64,000 nucleotides of DNA from Stenogyne calaminthoides (GCA_037126765.1 JBBCBC010000012.1:6696001-6760000); one strand, 5' to 3'; shown: positions 22,577 to 35,224, numbered from the stretch's first letter. Numbers and translations are program-made. The notes: generated by a model not told the origin, from the sequence alone.

Positions 22577-23354
22577 TATCATTCTATAAATATATATGTG
22601 TCAGCCCAACCCACAGCCCTGGCCCGCCCCGACCCGCCGCGTCCGACCCGCAATTTTTTGTTTATTTTATCTTAATTATAATATATTACACATATGACTA
22701 TTTTGTAATATTTCATAAGAGTTCTATTCTACTCACAATAGAATGTGTCATTGGCATTTGCCAATGAAGAAGTGCCATGAGGCCAAATATTCACATCATT
22801 AATAAATATTCAATTATTCGTATTTGCAAATTTGCAATTTCCCCATGTATCATGGCAGAGTCACTTTCGGGTGCAATAATGTGACGTGCAATTTTAAATG
22901 AATATAGCAAAAAAAAAAAAACACATCAAAATATTATTATTATTTATTTTTTTTTTTTTATCAGTAAAAAATGAATTATTTAGATTTGTCGAAGTAATAC
23001 ATACATTATAGTGATTATCTCCATATCAGACTACAAAGCTCCGAGAAACCAACATTAGAGTTAAATCAATTCTAAACATTTTCTCGGATCTCCTAACCAT
23101 TTCAACACCGAACAATCTTTCCATTTATTGTATTTAATAGATAGTCAAGATCAAAATTTTATTTTAATTTACTCTGCAATACTTTTGAAATCCGGGATTG
23201 TACCTTGGAAAATTAACTCGTTTCGGGTCTTCCGTATAGTTCAAACCGTGGCTGTCCAAATTGTAGCAGCCACTCTTGAAAGATCCCCTTTACCCAACGT
23301 TTCACAAAATTATGGATAAAAACATTCGCAGATCGAATTGGATAAGGGACTTAC
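22577..23354. other. Intergenic sequence, nothing recognised
   Basis: Mostly AT-rich, with one short GC-rich patch (about 22600-22655, CCCGCCCCGACCC). A 63-codon open frame at 23128 shows no known motif. Confidence 0.5.
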
Positions 23355-23633
23355 CCGGATTGACTTAGAACTTTTGAATATAATCATATCACAATTTTTC
23401 CATCAATTTATTATCTCTCATACTTTTCTCTCACCCAATACAATATAATAATACAACATCAATCACTAGTACATATTGATTTGACATAAAATAAAATTTA
23501 CATCCTATTAAAGTTCCAAAACAAACACATAATTTTACTATTCATCAGAATTTTCAAATACATAGGATTTTGAAGTCACGACTTTCACCGCACACTTAAA
23601 TCCCAAAACAAACACACCCTTACGTGTAGTCTT
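23355..23633 (-). mobile_element. Decayed miniature element of the GTTTGTTTTGG-ended family
   Basis: Read on the minus strand, the end at 23633 is GGGTGTGTTTGTTTTGGGAT. It continues with ATGAATAGTAAAATTATGTG and a second TTTGTTTTGGAA, which parallels 46085-46210 in order and content. The far end is not clearly defined. No coding capacity. Confidence 0.5.
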
Positions 23634-23639
23634 TTTCTT

Positions 23640-24283
23640 AATTATGTACGATGTGTTACAAATTTATAAAATGTCTATTTATATATCATTATGTATGATA
23701 TTATATGTCACCATAGTTTTAAGGGAAAAAAGTTTATTTGTGAATACCCAATTCTTAATTCTATTAATAATTCTGGATTTAAAAAAAAATCTATTAATAA
23801 TTCATAATGTTTAAAAGAAAGATATTTATATAAGAAAAAAGCTTATTTAATGGAATATTTAATGTTTAATTCATAAATTAATAAATATGTAATTAAATTT
23901 AATTCATTAATTTTTTAATTATAAAAAATGATGAGTGTATATATTATTAATATAAAATATAAAAGTAGATAATACTTTTCTATCTAAATCGCAAATAATT
24001 TTACTATATTTTGCTTTTTAGATTGAGAATAATTGAGTTTATGCATTATTTTTCAATATATAGATGATAGTCTATTGCATGTGAATAATAATAAGAAATT
24101 TGAATTATTAAATAATTTTTTAACTCAATTATAATAAATATTAATGTATAAAATATAGTAATATTTACATAATAATTTAAAACTCGTGTAACACACGGAG
24201 TCTACGCTAATATAATAGTACAAGTACGTAACCCCGCGAATATCGCGGGATTGAAAAAAAAATTACAATATTATTGTAGATTA
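23640..24283. other. AT-rich intergenic sequence with two small hairpins
   Basis: No gene. A perfect 7-bp stem (CCCGCGA, loop ATA, TCGCGGG) is at 24233-24249, and an imperfect one (ACTCGTGTAACACACGGAGT) at about 24182-24201. Hairpins of this kind occur near Helitron 3' ends, but no CTRR terminus directly follows. Confidence 0.45.
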
Positions 24284-25663
24284 AATATTGTAGGTCCCGA
24301 ACGGGTTTCGTGAGGGCAGAAGTCTAGAGGGGAGGGGTGAATAGACTTCTGAAAACTTTTGTGCAAGATCAGGTGTGAAAGCAAGCTGCCCGATCAGAGT
24401 GCGTGTGAATCAGTTTGGACTGATATCCAACTTACTGATCGCCTGATGGCAGATCAGTTCGATCTCTATCAGTTTAACTGATGTGCGGAAGCAAGTTTTA
24501 ACCCGTGTGAAAAACCAGTTTTGATAAATCAGATTTCTGTTTATCCGTTTTCAATCAGATGACAAAGTTTCAAGCTGATCAGATCAGTTGCTTGATGCAA
24601 AACTGATCCAGACTCAGAATATGTATGCAATATCAAATCAGGTAGTGTGCTATAGTGTAAAGCAGATAAATCAGATAAGGCACACAAGATTTTTATAGTG
24701 GTTCGGACAACCAGTACTACGTCCACTCTTCCCTATCAGCAGGGGCACCAACTAAACCAACTGGACTTAGTTTAATGTGTTAGTCCAACATAATACAACA
24801 GATGTTTAAGGAGTTCTCACTCAACCGATCCCAAAAATCAGAAACTAGAAACCCTAGTCTGAAATCTTGCAAAACAAACTTAACCTAACTTTGTGGGTTT
24901 GGGTATAAGATTTGTTGTGTTTCAACTGGAAATTCATCATAGTATTTGGGTAGCCTAAAGATAAAGGATAAGATTTCTATGCTAAGAACAATGTGATGAA
25001 CACTTAGAATATTCTTCAAATTTGTGTTCTTCGCGCGAAAATTTGCTTGTGCTTGAGCTTGATGATAATTTCCATATCTTCACTATGAAGGGTGATCCCA
25101 TATTTATAGACCTCGAAATCAAAGAGCCGTTGGAGAGCAATTTGAATTTCAGGCTATATTTGGTAGTTTGCAAGCTTGATGTGACGTGCTTCAGGAACGG
25201 CATGGCCGAAAGCATGTATGTCTGTCCTTTCTAGTCGTTTGACTATGCAGCGCCTGTAATACCCGCGCTTTTAATACTAATTAATTGGCATATATATTTC
25301 ATGATTTGCGTGCATTTTATATTATTTATGTGTTAATATTATTTATGTGATATTCTTAATTCAGTATGATATATCTTGTGTTAAAAATATTTTAAAAGGT
25401 TGAATTATTTGTTATGCTCATACGTGAATAGTGATGAGAAAATTCTAATTTAATTTATTGGGGTTTAATGGTATTGGAGTGCACATTGCAATTTGTTTGA
25501 TTGTTACGTAAATTAAGTGTAAATAATTTAGTATTAACGACTAATAATATTAATTAGTTAAATGGAAGAGTAATTAAAGAAATAAAATTAATGTATCATC
25601 ACATTTTTACATACACATGTATCCACCATATGTATATCTAAATTATATATATATATATATATA

Positions 25664-26161
25664 TAGGGACGGACCTACACTGGGGCCAGGGGGGTCATTG
25701 GGCCCCCCTGGCCCCACTTGAACTTTATATTTATATATATTTATAATTAAGATACACCTGCATAAGACGGTCTCATAGTAAAACGAACATAAATTGTGTA
25801 TTAATGTTTTAATATTTTGAAAGGATGAGTGTTATTTGTGTTAGGTTGTACTCTATATTATGTAAAAAATCGTCTCATACGAGTGTTTGTATCTTTTAAA
25901 CAAAGTACTATGTGCATCATGTTCACCGTACATCACTATTATTATTATTTGTAAAAATTAACATCCTATAAATAAAATGTTGATCTTTAGGTGAGAAAGA
26001 GATAGCGAAATAGAGAAAGAAATATGCATAATTCACATTATATAATATAAAAATATTTAGTCCAAATAATTCTCGAAAATATATAAAAATTCGAAAGTGC
26101 ATTTAACTACACTATGTTATAAATTGGGTCCCCCTCGATGAAATTTCTGGGTCCGTCCCTG
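25664..26161. mobile_element. DNA transposon with AGGGACGGAC termini (copy 1)
   Basis: About 500 bp, with inverted termini AGGGACGGACCTACA and GGTCCGTCCCTG and GGGGCCAGGGGGG-type subterminal sequence. The same family, opposite orientation, is at 54072-54434. A degraded possible relative lies at 61694-62190. The target is a TA repeat, so the duplication (TATATATA / TTATATAA) cannot be judged. It includes an inner segment with CATAAGACGGTCTCAT and half of a GTACTATGTGCATCATG-type miniature element. Confidence 0.78.
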
Positions 26162-27054
26162 TTATATAAGAATATTACTAGACATAATAATATTAAAATA
26201 AGTAAATGAAAGGTGACTTACCTGGGAAGCTAGGTGAAGGCGGTGAATTGGATGGATATACATATACTCCCAAATCTTATATACACAAGATATGCACAAA
26301 TGCGCAGAGGAGAGCGTGAGCAATTAGGGGAAAGAAAGAAAAAAAAAAGAGAGGGTTGCACTAGTTAGCCGAAAAAAAAGAAGAAATATAGAAGAAAGAA
26401 AGAAGAGGATTCTGGCGAAGGGGATTAGGCAAAATTTATAAGATTGAAGCAGAAGATTAAATGTCGAGAAACTGAAATCGTGATTTTAAATTTAGAGTGT
26501 GTTGCCTCACTTTCAGGTAAGTAGAAATTCATTTGCAACTACAATGCATAACATATTATTTATGTGATTTATTTATATTAAAGTGTTAACCGTGGATATT
26601 ACGTGAATTACGAGAATGCTTGGTATTTGATGATTGATATGAAATACATTTGCAAATTCGATGATTAACATGAAATGAGTCTGTGAGTCAGTTATAGGTA
26701 TGGAATAAAACTGTGATTTATGTGGTTATTGTGAAAGGAATTGATGAGTTCGATGTTATATGAATCTTGTGAAATCAGGCTATGTTGGTGTGAATAATTG
26801 ATGATACGTAGATATTATATGAGTTTAATTATATGTGAATTTTACGTGATTTGTGAGATTGATTAATATTTAGTGATTGTTGTGCAAAGAGCTTGTGAGC
26901 TCGAAAGTTATATGAATCGAACTTGTGAGTTCGGCGTTATGTGAATCTTGGAGATATTTGAGTTGCATTGCATCAAACATATCATGCATGAACATAAGAG
27001 TACACCGAGATATGAGTGATTAGAGAGAGCCTAAGTGAGGTATTTTGGCCACGT

Positions 27055-27250
27055 AGTGGTCAGTGTATTGAGTTTATTTCGGCGTGTATCTAGAAGTTTT
27101 ATTCTGGCGTGTATCCAGAACTTTTATTCCGGCGTGTATTCGGAAGTTTCATTCTGGCGTGTATCCAGATCTTATTTATTTCGGCGTGTATCCGAAAATT
27201 TTATTCTGGCGTGTATCCAGAAGTTTTACCGGCGTGTATCCGGGAAATTG
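27055..27250. repeat. Tandem repeat, about 24-bp unit (TTTTATTCTGGCGTGTATCC)
   Basis: Eight imperfect copies of TTTATTC(T/C)GGCGTGTATCC(A/G)GAA stand in tandem within the gypsy-type LTR. A further short repeat, GGAAGTTTGGAGAGAAGTTT, follows at 27300-27355. The open frames here are produced by the repeat. Confidence 0.88.
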
Positions 27251-28362
27251 GGGCCCCATTATGAATGAAGAGAGAGAGAGAGAGAGAGAGAGTGGGTGAA
27301 AGGAAGTTTGGAGAGAAGTTTGAAAGGAAGTTTGGAGAGAAGTTTGAAAGAAGTTTTTATCATGCATAATTTCTGCTTACTGATATTTATATTTCTCACC
27401 TAGTTTATGCATTGTAGGTAATCATGAGATGAAATGTGACGAGCTGGCCTTACTGGACAAGCTGTGGAGCTTCTGCAGGTTTTGAGTGGCTGTGTACATA
27501 GATGACGACCTGTTGGGCATACCGTAGCTTATTGTGCATCCGATAAAATATATTTTGTCTCTTTTAGATATGTATTATGTTATGGTATAAAGTCTAGTGT
27601 GTAAGATGATATTGATGTCATTATGTTCAGAAGAAAAAAATTTATTGCAGGGTTACAAGTTGAATTATATTTACATTCCAATAATATTGGGTTAAATAAG
27701 GGTGGTCGTGACAGCGCCGAATCCTGCATTGTCAGCTCCGTACGTACGTGTCTCGTTCTCATTGGTTAACAAGTACACTTATTCAGTGTTTGTTCTACCA
27801 ACTAAGGTTGACATTCTTCTTGTCTGATTGACAACGTATGATCTGGTGCAACATCAGTTGACACCTTGTGTGAGCTGACCTGATCAGATAAAACTGATTA
27901 GTCTACATGATAGAGTCTTCTGATGCAAGTTGTCTTAGCTCAACTAGCAGACTCGACTGATATAGGTCTTCTGGTCTTGATCTTCTGGTAGTCATCTGAT
28001 CTTCAGGTCTTCTGAGTTTGAGCTTCATGTCATCACCTGATTATCTGACTAACTGGCTCGTCTGATCTTCTGACCCGTCTGGTCTTCTGATCCGTCTGGT
28101 CTTTTGACTCGTCTGACCTTCTGATCTTGTCTGGTCTTCTGACTCGTCTGACCTTTTGATCTTGTCTGGTCTTCTGACCTGACCTATACATATTGAGTTC
28201 CCCTCAATATGTGACTCATCTTTTACGTCAGCTGTCTATACAACTCAGCTGGTCATCCTATCCTGATTCTAAGTCATCAGTCAGCTAACAGGTCTGACTG
28301 GTCTTATTACAAACTGTTTTGGAACTTCCATCAAAACTAACTACATATTTCCCAATAAATAT

Positions 28363-29464
28363 TTTAAACATTTTATTAATATAATTAATGTAATTATATT
28401 AATTTTAGTTTATTTTAAACATTTTATGTCTATAGACATAATTTTAGTTTTTAATATTGTATGTATATAATATACTTCCTCCATCTCGAAAAAAGTTTTA
28501 CATTTTGTCATTTTGGGAGTTCCAATCAAAGTTTTGCATGTTCTTTTTTGAAAAGTTGTGGCTCTATTTTTCTTAATAATTATTTCTATTTTTATTCAAA
28601 ATTGCGTCAATTGAGAATCGATACCCACCTCTCTAATCACTCTATTTCAAAATACTTAATTTCTATTTTAAAATCCTTCAAACAATTAGACTTTCCAAAG
28701 ATTTTGTAAAATATATATTTGGCTGAATTTAGATATTATTTTGAACAAAGATAATTAATAGATTTATAGTAAAATTTTGAAAGAATTATACATAGAAAAT
28801 CTTGCATAGATATGATTTAATTATAACTCTTTAAAATCATTCAAACAATTAGATTTGCAGAGAGATTGTACATATTTGGTAGGATCTTATATACAAATAT
28901 GATAAAAACGGCGTGAGGATCTTATATATAAATATGATAAAAAAAATTAAAGATTTAATTTAATTAGATAGATTAAAAACGATTTAAATAACTTTTAATG
29001 AGAGTATGATTTTAAAACGAAATAATCTGGTTGAATTGAGCTTTAAACAGATTGACGTAGTTTCGCCACATAGGCTGAAACATGTTTACCAATATATAAT
29101 ATTAAGATTAAGATTAAAATATATAGTATTAAAATTAAGATATAAAAAATCTACTTAAATCTCTCCCTCAAATCTTATCAAATATCATATTTGTATATCA
29201 ACATTTGACAAATCTTCTTCTCTTTCTAACAAAATATCACTTATGAAAAATTATTTCTCGAAATTCAAAACTAAGAAAGCAAAATAGCCTTAGCAACTCA
29301 ATCTCGAATAATTTAGCAAACCAAGAAAGAATTAAGATCTGATTGAGAGTGAGGAGCTTTGTAGCATGTTGCTAGGAAGATAATTTTGTTTGAAAGAACC
29401 GAAAAAGGGCTATGACTATGACTTAAGTAGACATCAAACTTAGCTAATATATAGAACTTAAATC
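28363..29464. other. AT-rich intergenic sequence
   Basis: No gene. The start of a miniature element of the Stowaway kind may be present at 28474 (TACTTCCTCCATCTCG), but its inverted partner was not found. Two local repeats of GAGGATCTTATATA lie near 28880-28935. Confidence 0.5.
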
Positions 29465-29958
29465 AAATTCAAAACTCAAATTACTTACCACAATACTCCA
29501 TGCAAAACAAAATCATTAATTTAACTACATATTAATATAGAGTTTAAATTACTTACCTCAATACTTCCTGTAATATATACAAAACATAATCATTAATTTA
29601 ATTACGATATTGCAATAAACATTATGAATTCAAGATTTGGAAACAGCTAGACTTGACTCCATGCAATAAAATTATTAATTTAATTACACATTAATATAGA
29701 ATTTAAATTACTTATCTCGGTACTCCATGCAATATACTGAATAAAATTATTAATTTAATTACACATTAATATAAAATGTAAATTACTTACCTCAATACTC
29801 CCTGCAATATACACAAATTACACAATTGTAATAAATATTAATAACCGATTTAGAACTCAAATTATTTATGTCGTTCCTGCAATATATGAAACAAAATCAA
29901 ATTAATAAATTCATTAAATCACAAAAATCGCTATGAACAGAAAAGAACAAACTCATTA
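29465..29958. repeat. Tandem-repeat array, left part (split by element B)
   Basis: Diverged repeats with the phrases AATTACTTACCTCAATACTC, C(C)TGCAATATA and TTAATTTAATTACA, period roughly 100-120 bp, four to five units. The same array continues directly beyond the far end of element B at 42254, so this is the insertion target. Confidence 0.8.
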
Positions 29959-31529
29959 TGTAGGTCCCGAACGGGTTTTGTGAGGGCAGAAGTCTAGAGG
30001 GGAGGGGTGAATAGACTTCTGAAAACTTTTTGTGCAGATCAGGTGTGATGACAGTTAGCTTTGATCAGTGCAAAATGAATCGATTTGGATGATATCTAAC
30101 TTACTAATAATCGCTCAAGGCGATCAATTCGGTATCTATCAGTTTAACTGATTGTGCGGAAGCTAAGTTTTACCCGTGTGAAAAACCAGTTTTAATAAAT
30201 CAGATTCCAAAGTCAGTCTTTTAACCAGTTGACTAAAGTGTCAAACTTGATCAGATCAGAAGCTTGGTGCTAGCTGATCTTAACTTAGAATATGTATGCG
30301 AATTTTTAATTAGGTTGTGTGCGATTGTGTAAAAACAGTTAATCAAAGCGGTAAAGTGCACACAAGATTTATAGTGGTTCTGACAAACCAGGTCCCACGT
30401 CCCACTCTTCCTTATCACAAGGGGGCACCAACTAAACCAACTGGACTTAGATTTTTGTGTTAGTCCAACACAAGACACCAAGAGATATTTAAAGATTTCT
30501 CACTCAACCGATCCTGCAAATCGTAACTAGAAACCCTAGTCTCGAATCTTGCTAAACAACTTAACCTAACTTTGGGTTTGGGTAAGATTGTTTTGGTTCC
30601 AACTTTGAAATCTTTTCTAGTTTATAAGTAGCCTTAACAAATTTAGATGAAAATAATTATGTGCTAAGAACTTATGGGTTGAACACTTAGAAAATAATCT
30701 TCAAGTTAGTGTGTTCATCGTCGCGGAAATCGATTATAGCTTGAGCTTCTTGATAGTTTCCGTGTCTTCACTTTCGGTGCAATCCCATATTTATAGACCT
30801 CGAAATCAAAGAGCCGTTGGAGAGCAATTTGAATTTCGGGCTATATTTGGTGAACTTGCGGGATTGATGTGGCGTCTTGAAAACGGCATGGCGAAAAGTG
30901 AATAGTGTATTTTATAGCCGTTAGAGAAAGCGGCACCAAATCCGTAATTAAAACTCGATCACACGTGTCTTGTTCTTATTGGTTTTAACGAAGCACTTTT
31001 CGGTGTTGTTCTACCAACTAAGGTTGACATTCTTCTTTATTCGGATCATCGTCGTATGATTTGGTGAAACATCGATTTTCACGGTGGTGACTGATCGATC
31101 CTAACTGATCGATCTACTGATGGAGTCTTCTGTTGCCAGTTGTCTTAGCTTCAACTAGCAGACTCAGACTCGGCTGATGTAGGTCTTCTGGTCTGATCTT
31201 CTGGAAGTCATCTGATCTTGAAGTATTCTGAATTTGAGCTTCATGACTTCAGCTGAGATATCTGACTTGATCAGATCGATCTGATCTTATGTCCTTCTCT
31301 TGCCTTCTGGCCTGTCGGATATCAGCTATTCTTCATATCTTCAGATCTGACCTATACATATTGAGGTTCCCCCTCAATATGTGACCTATCTATTACATCA
31401 GTTGTTCTATACAGTAATTATCAACTGGTATCCTATAACTGGTAATAAAAACATCAGTCAGCTAACAGGTCTGACTGGTCCTATTACATGTGTTTTAGAA
31501 CTTTCATCAAAACTCTAAATTTCCCAACA
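29959..31529 (-). repeat. 3' LTR (left) of copia element B
   Basis: 1571 bp, collinear with 40706-42253. The minus-strand TATA-like box is TATAAATA (about 30789-30796), and a similar GTCTATAAATATGGGAT segment is at the same place in the right LTR. Differences between the two LTRs are concentrated in a few patches (30060-30140 and 31040-31320) and not spread evenly. Confidence 0.92.
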
Positions 31530-31545
31530 ATTTCCCCCTTTTTGA
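31530..31545 (-). promoter_or_regulatory. Polypurine tract of copia element B
   Basis: On the minus strand AAAAAGGGGGAAAT directly precedes the LTR start TGTTGGGAAATT. This is the plus-strand DNA priming site, and it confirms the left LTR as the 3' LTR. Confidence 0.85.
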
Positions 31546-31811
31546 TGAAACCAAAACACCTTGAGAAACCAATCACAGTTGATAAATATAGAACAGTAAA
31601 GAGCACATAATCAGAAAACAATGAGATTTTGTCTTAGGATCAGAAAATAAACTTTTCTTTCATTAGATTTGTCGATTACATATTACATCAGAAAAGTTTG
31701 AATTTAAAAACAGTTGATCCTGAGAAGTCTTCTGATTCTTCACTCTTTAGGCTTGTATCCTTCTGGCATTTCTCTTTGATCTTGAGGGACGTTGAAAATC
31801 TGGTATAGTTT

Positions 31812-32596
31812 CTATTTGACATCATTGATCTGCTGAGGATCAGTTATGCGCGCTTTGCTCAGGATGTCAAAATAGAACCTCTGAAATGCCAGTCTGTCAA
31901 ATGAGCCGTCTGCCTTCTTCGAGTAATCTAACACATCATACTCTTGGCGAGATATTTTTACATTGATTATTTTGGCCTCATTTTCCAGATACTTCAGAAA
32001 ATCTGGATATTTGTTTTCCAACCAGTTGAGGAATTCTGCATCTGGAGATTCTTCGTGTGAAACAAGATCTAGAACAAAAGCATCCAAAAGTCATTCACTT
32101 CTGATCTTATTCCATTCCTCAAACCTATCAGCGTGTGCCGCAGTTTTTGGAATGATCTCATCAACTCTTGCTGGTAGCTGAGGTTTTGGTCCAGATTTTC
32201 CAACTTTTCCTTTCTTCGCCCTCGATCTGTATTTCTTCTTCAGATCTTCTGCCTCTGCCAATTTTTCTGCCATTCTTTCTTCTTCACTAATTCGGGCTTC
32301 TTCAGCAATCTGCTCTTTGGACAGTTTCTCAGCCAGTTTCTTATCGGCCTGAATTTGGCTAGCTGTGCTTTTTTGACTTTCTTAGTCCGAGGATCGGTAC
32401 AAGTTGTGATGTCCCAAAGACCCACAATGTAACTTTCTTGCCTTTGACTTTTCCATCTTCTCCGAAATTTCGTTAAAAAGAGATCCGGATGGTCTAGTCT
32501 TTGTCCATAGGATTCAACCGTCTCGAATCGGGTCTTCGTTGTTACGATCGTGTCGGGTTGGTTTCTCACTGTCCTTCCCCTTTTTGGTTTGATCAA
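31812..32596 (-). pseudogene. Extra 3' ORF of copia element B (unknown function)
   Basis: A coding-like region lies between pol and the 3' LTR, read in three overlapping minus-strand frames: 32596-32240, 32273-32091 and 32087-31812. Visible content is a basic, Lys/Arg-rich middle (KKKYRSRAKKGKVGKSG) with a possible short helix-forming stretch (MAEKLAEAEDLKKK). The acidic C-terminal part includes FLNWLENKYPDFLKYLENEA. No signal peptide, transmembrane segment or known domain is seen. SIRE-type elements often carry an additional ORF in this position, sometimes called env-like, but nothing here shows a membrane protein. The breaks may be real or may reflect sequence errors. Confidence 0.6.
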
Positions 32597-32639
32597 AAAG
32601 CGGTGAGGTGGGGAAGTCGAGATCCAAAGTCGATCGATA

Positions 32640-34572
32640 TCGCCTGTTGAGATCTCCTAATGATAAACCTTGAGCTTGAGCAAGTTAGACTTTGAATCTT
32701 CAAGAGCATTTCGATCTTGATGATTCCACTAAAAGAGAGAGGGTAAGAATTAGTTTGTCAAGTTTCTCTTCAGTGGTTTTGATCGTGTGGTCAGGAAAAG
32801 CACGTACGATTGCCTTTTGGATTTAAAAGCACATTTTGTGGCAATTAATACAAGTACCCCACGTCCGCATTAAATGTTTTGCAGGAAATACGTCACAAAG
32901 ATAATGAGTACAGTAAGATAAATATTATCAGATAAAATCAGATAAGTAAGCAATAAACAAGGAAACAATCGTGATCTGGTTGGTCGATATTGTATGTCGA
33001 TCAATACCACTTGTAATTGTTGATTCCAAATGTTGATCTTAGTTTTTGCCTAATCCTTATAATTTCCCAACCGTCCTTTTCAATCGATCCGCTTTTACTT
33101 TAAATCGATTTCCCTTTTCTGATCCTCCTCGGTCAGTTGAAGTTCCCCCTTCAACTGATATTTCTGATTTCTTATTGACTGATATATCTGATTTGTTGAG
33201 ATATCAAGCTCAACTGATCTTCCTTATCTGATTAGTTTCTTATCTAATCAGATTTCAGTTGACCTAATCTGATTCTACTCAGACCAAGCCAATTCTTGGG
33301 ATAAGTGTTACCGCCAAAACTTAGTTCTTGAAGAATTGAATAGTAGTCTCGATTCTCTAAGTTGTACGATTTGACATGTGTAATAGTAGTCCGATACTTC
33401 GTAATGTCAAATCACCGTAAATTTATCCATTATCGATCGGCGTGTTTCTACTACGTCATCTTGTGATGCAAATTTCTCTAAAAGGTTTTGAGAACTCAAA
33501 TTTGCATTTGCACCCTTCCTTGGCCTCTATAAATTGGACCAATGATTTACACAACATAACCCATTCACCATGCTTATCTTCTTTGTAAATCATGTATTAC
33601 GTGAACCCTTATTTACGGTGAAACTTAAGAAAAAAACCTTTACCCCTTTTTCAATGATTTCAAACTTCTCAAATCAACCCCATGTGTCCTTTATTCTTTG
33701 TTTTTAAATGCGTCATCAAGGATTACACATACAATCATTGCCAAGCTTCTCTACCACTGAGGCAGCGGATCTGCTATCGCAACTGAGAAGACACTTCTCC
33801 TAACCGTATGCACCTTGTGTGTCTATCGAGATGACGGAATTAGCATCAACAGACTCAGTCTGATATAAAACATGAGTTTGATATACGGTCTTGATCAGAC
33901 AACAGCTGATCTTCGTATATCAACTCTATTTTTGCATGTGACACATGTGCCCATATGATCTTTGCATCACTTTCTTGGCACTTGTGTCCCATTTAATAGT
34001 TGGAGAGCCCATTGATTTCAGATCTAAGGGCTCCTGGCTTAGAAATCCTATCAACGCCGCTCTCGCTCCATTGATTTTAGCTTCTGCGAGTGGCTTTAGG
34101 ATTATTTCAAAGTCTTCTCACCCTTGTTAAGTGGGGGAAAATGGGAGCATCAGATTTTAAAATCTCTCTCTCCCCCCCCCTTCTAGGGTTAGGATGAGGG
34201 TTTAGGGTTATAGGTTTAGGGTTTTCGGTTTATGACTTATGTACTGACCTCCTGATCCTCTTGTACTTGTAACTTGTAATGTAAACCTGACCTTCGGGTC
34301 TTTATTAATGAAAATTTCTATTATTCCATTGTTGTGTAAATTTCCTATTTTCCTATGCGATTTAAGCTTTAATCTTGTGAATCTTGCTTGTTGAATAACA
34401 GCTTAATCGACTTGCAAAGTGTGAAATAACCAAACTGATTTAATCAGATAATCCTTTAATCGATCGATTCCTTTAACTGATAATCCGTAACTGATCGCCT
34501 TTCCATATCGGTTCCTTGATCGATCTTACGATCGATTGAGATACCAAACTCAAGTGATTCCTCTTAACCTGG
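32640..34572 (-). other. Spacer of copia element B between pol and the 3' ORF
   Basis: Nearly 2 kb with no recognised protein. It includes telomere-like phrases (TTTAGGGTT and variants) at about 34187-34228 and a run of C at 34173-34182. It is rich in GATC/CGATCG words. Several small open frames occur, none with family likeness. Confidence 0.55.
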
Positions 34573-35190
34573 TTAGTCTCTTAACCAGCTGGTTCTGGAG
34601 ATCAGTCCATCAAACACTTTAGGTGCTTTTTCTCCAAGATTCAGAAGCCCTAGCTCATTGCATAATTCTCTGAATCTGATCTCAGCTAGTGGCTTGGTTA
34701 GAATATCAGCTTTCTGTATATCAGTGTGAATCTTTTCCATTCTGATATTCTTCTTTTCAACATGATCTCTTATAAAATAGTGTCCGACATCCACAAAGCT
34801 TGCATCTTGTATGTAGAACAGATTCTCGACGAGTGATTGCAATAAAGACTATTATCATCACGAATATAGGTACATTCTTAGCTACAATGTTATAATCCTC
34901 ACCGCGACTAAGCCGGAGCGGTTTGGGACAACGACTTCTGCGACCATATATTCTCGCTTCAAGAGTAGATGTCGCGAATCGATGTCTCGCTTTTTTGAAA
35001 ACCACGAGATCGGTTTTTTACTTCCTAAAACGACATGTTCCCGAGGTTGACTTCTGTCAATCTTGCAACCTCCATAATCGTAATCGAGAATACCCACTAA
35101 GCTCTAGATTATCATCGATGGGTAAAATAAACCAAGGTTTATTTCCCCCTTCAGATACTTAAGAATCCGCTTAATTTGCTTCTAGGTGGC
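34573..35190 (-). pseudogene. Copia B: RNase H region (broken)
   Basis: The pieces read YDYGGCKIDR, LGSKKPISWFSKK and a degraded equivalent of the ALSTAEAEY region at about 34930-35000. After a gap come HYFIRDHVEKKNI and HTDIQKADILTKPLAE, near the C-terminus (34573-34842). The frame changes within 34850-35000 lie next to CAG/CTG-type words, for example GCGAG where GCAG would be expected. Confidence 0.82.
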
Positions 35191-35224
35191 TTTGCATTGG
35201 ATTTGCACGAAATCGCACATACAC

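Larger units (their letters stand above)
25255..27713. mobile_element. Probable gypsy-type solo LTR nested in the family-B LTR
   Basis: Begins TGTAATACCCGCG and ends GGTCGTGACA, with an exact 5-bp duplication GCGCC (25250-25254 and 27714-27718). TG...CA ends with 5-bp duplication are those of an LTR. Read on the minus strand the start TGTCACGACCACC resembles LTRs of plant Ty3/gypsy elements, so that assignment is by likeness only. No coding region is present. It carries a DNA transposon at 25664-26161 and a 24-bp tandem repeat at 27055-27250, followed by a GA repeat (27272-27295). Confidence 0.8.
24289..28357 (-). mobile_element. Solo LTR of copia family B (second copy), interrupted
   Basis: Starts TGTAGGTCCCGAACGGG and ends TTTCCCAATA, the last being the family end CCCAACA with one base changed. 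It is flanked by an exact 5-bp duplication AATAT (24284-24288 and 28358-28362). A 2459-bp insertion (25255-27713) plus a 5-bp duplication accounts for its excess length. Without these the LTR is about 1.6 kb, like the LTRs of element B. The region 28040-28180 has about six tandem variants of GTCTGGTCTTCTGAC. Confidence 0.9.

Noticed and set aside
27035..27299. Repetitive ORFs on the plus strand
   Set aside because: Produced by the 24-bp tandem repeat of the gypsy-type LTR.
28474..28720. CTTCCTCCATCTCG start considered as a Stowaway miniature element
   Set aside because: The inverted partner end and TA duplication could not be found.
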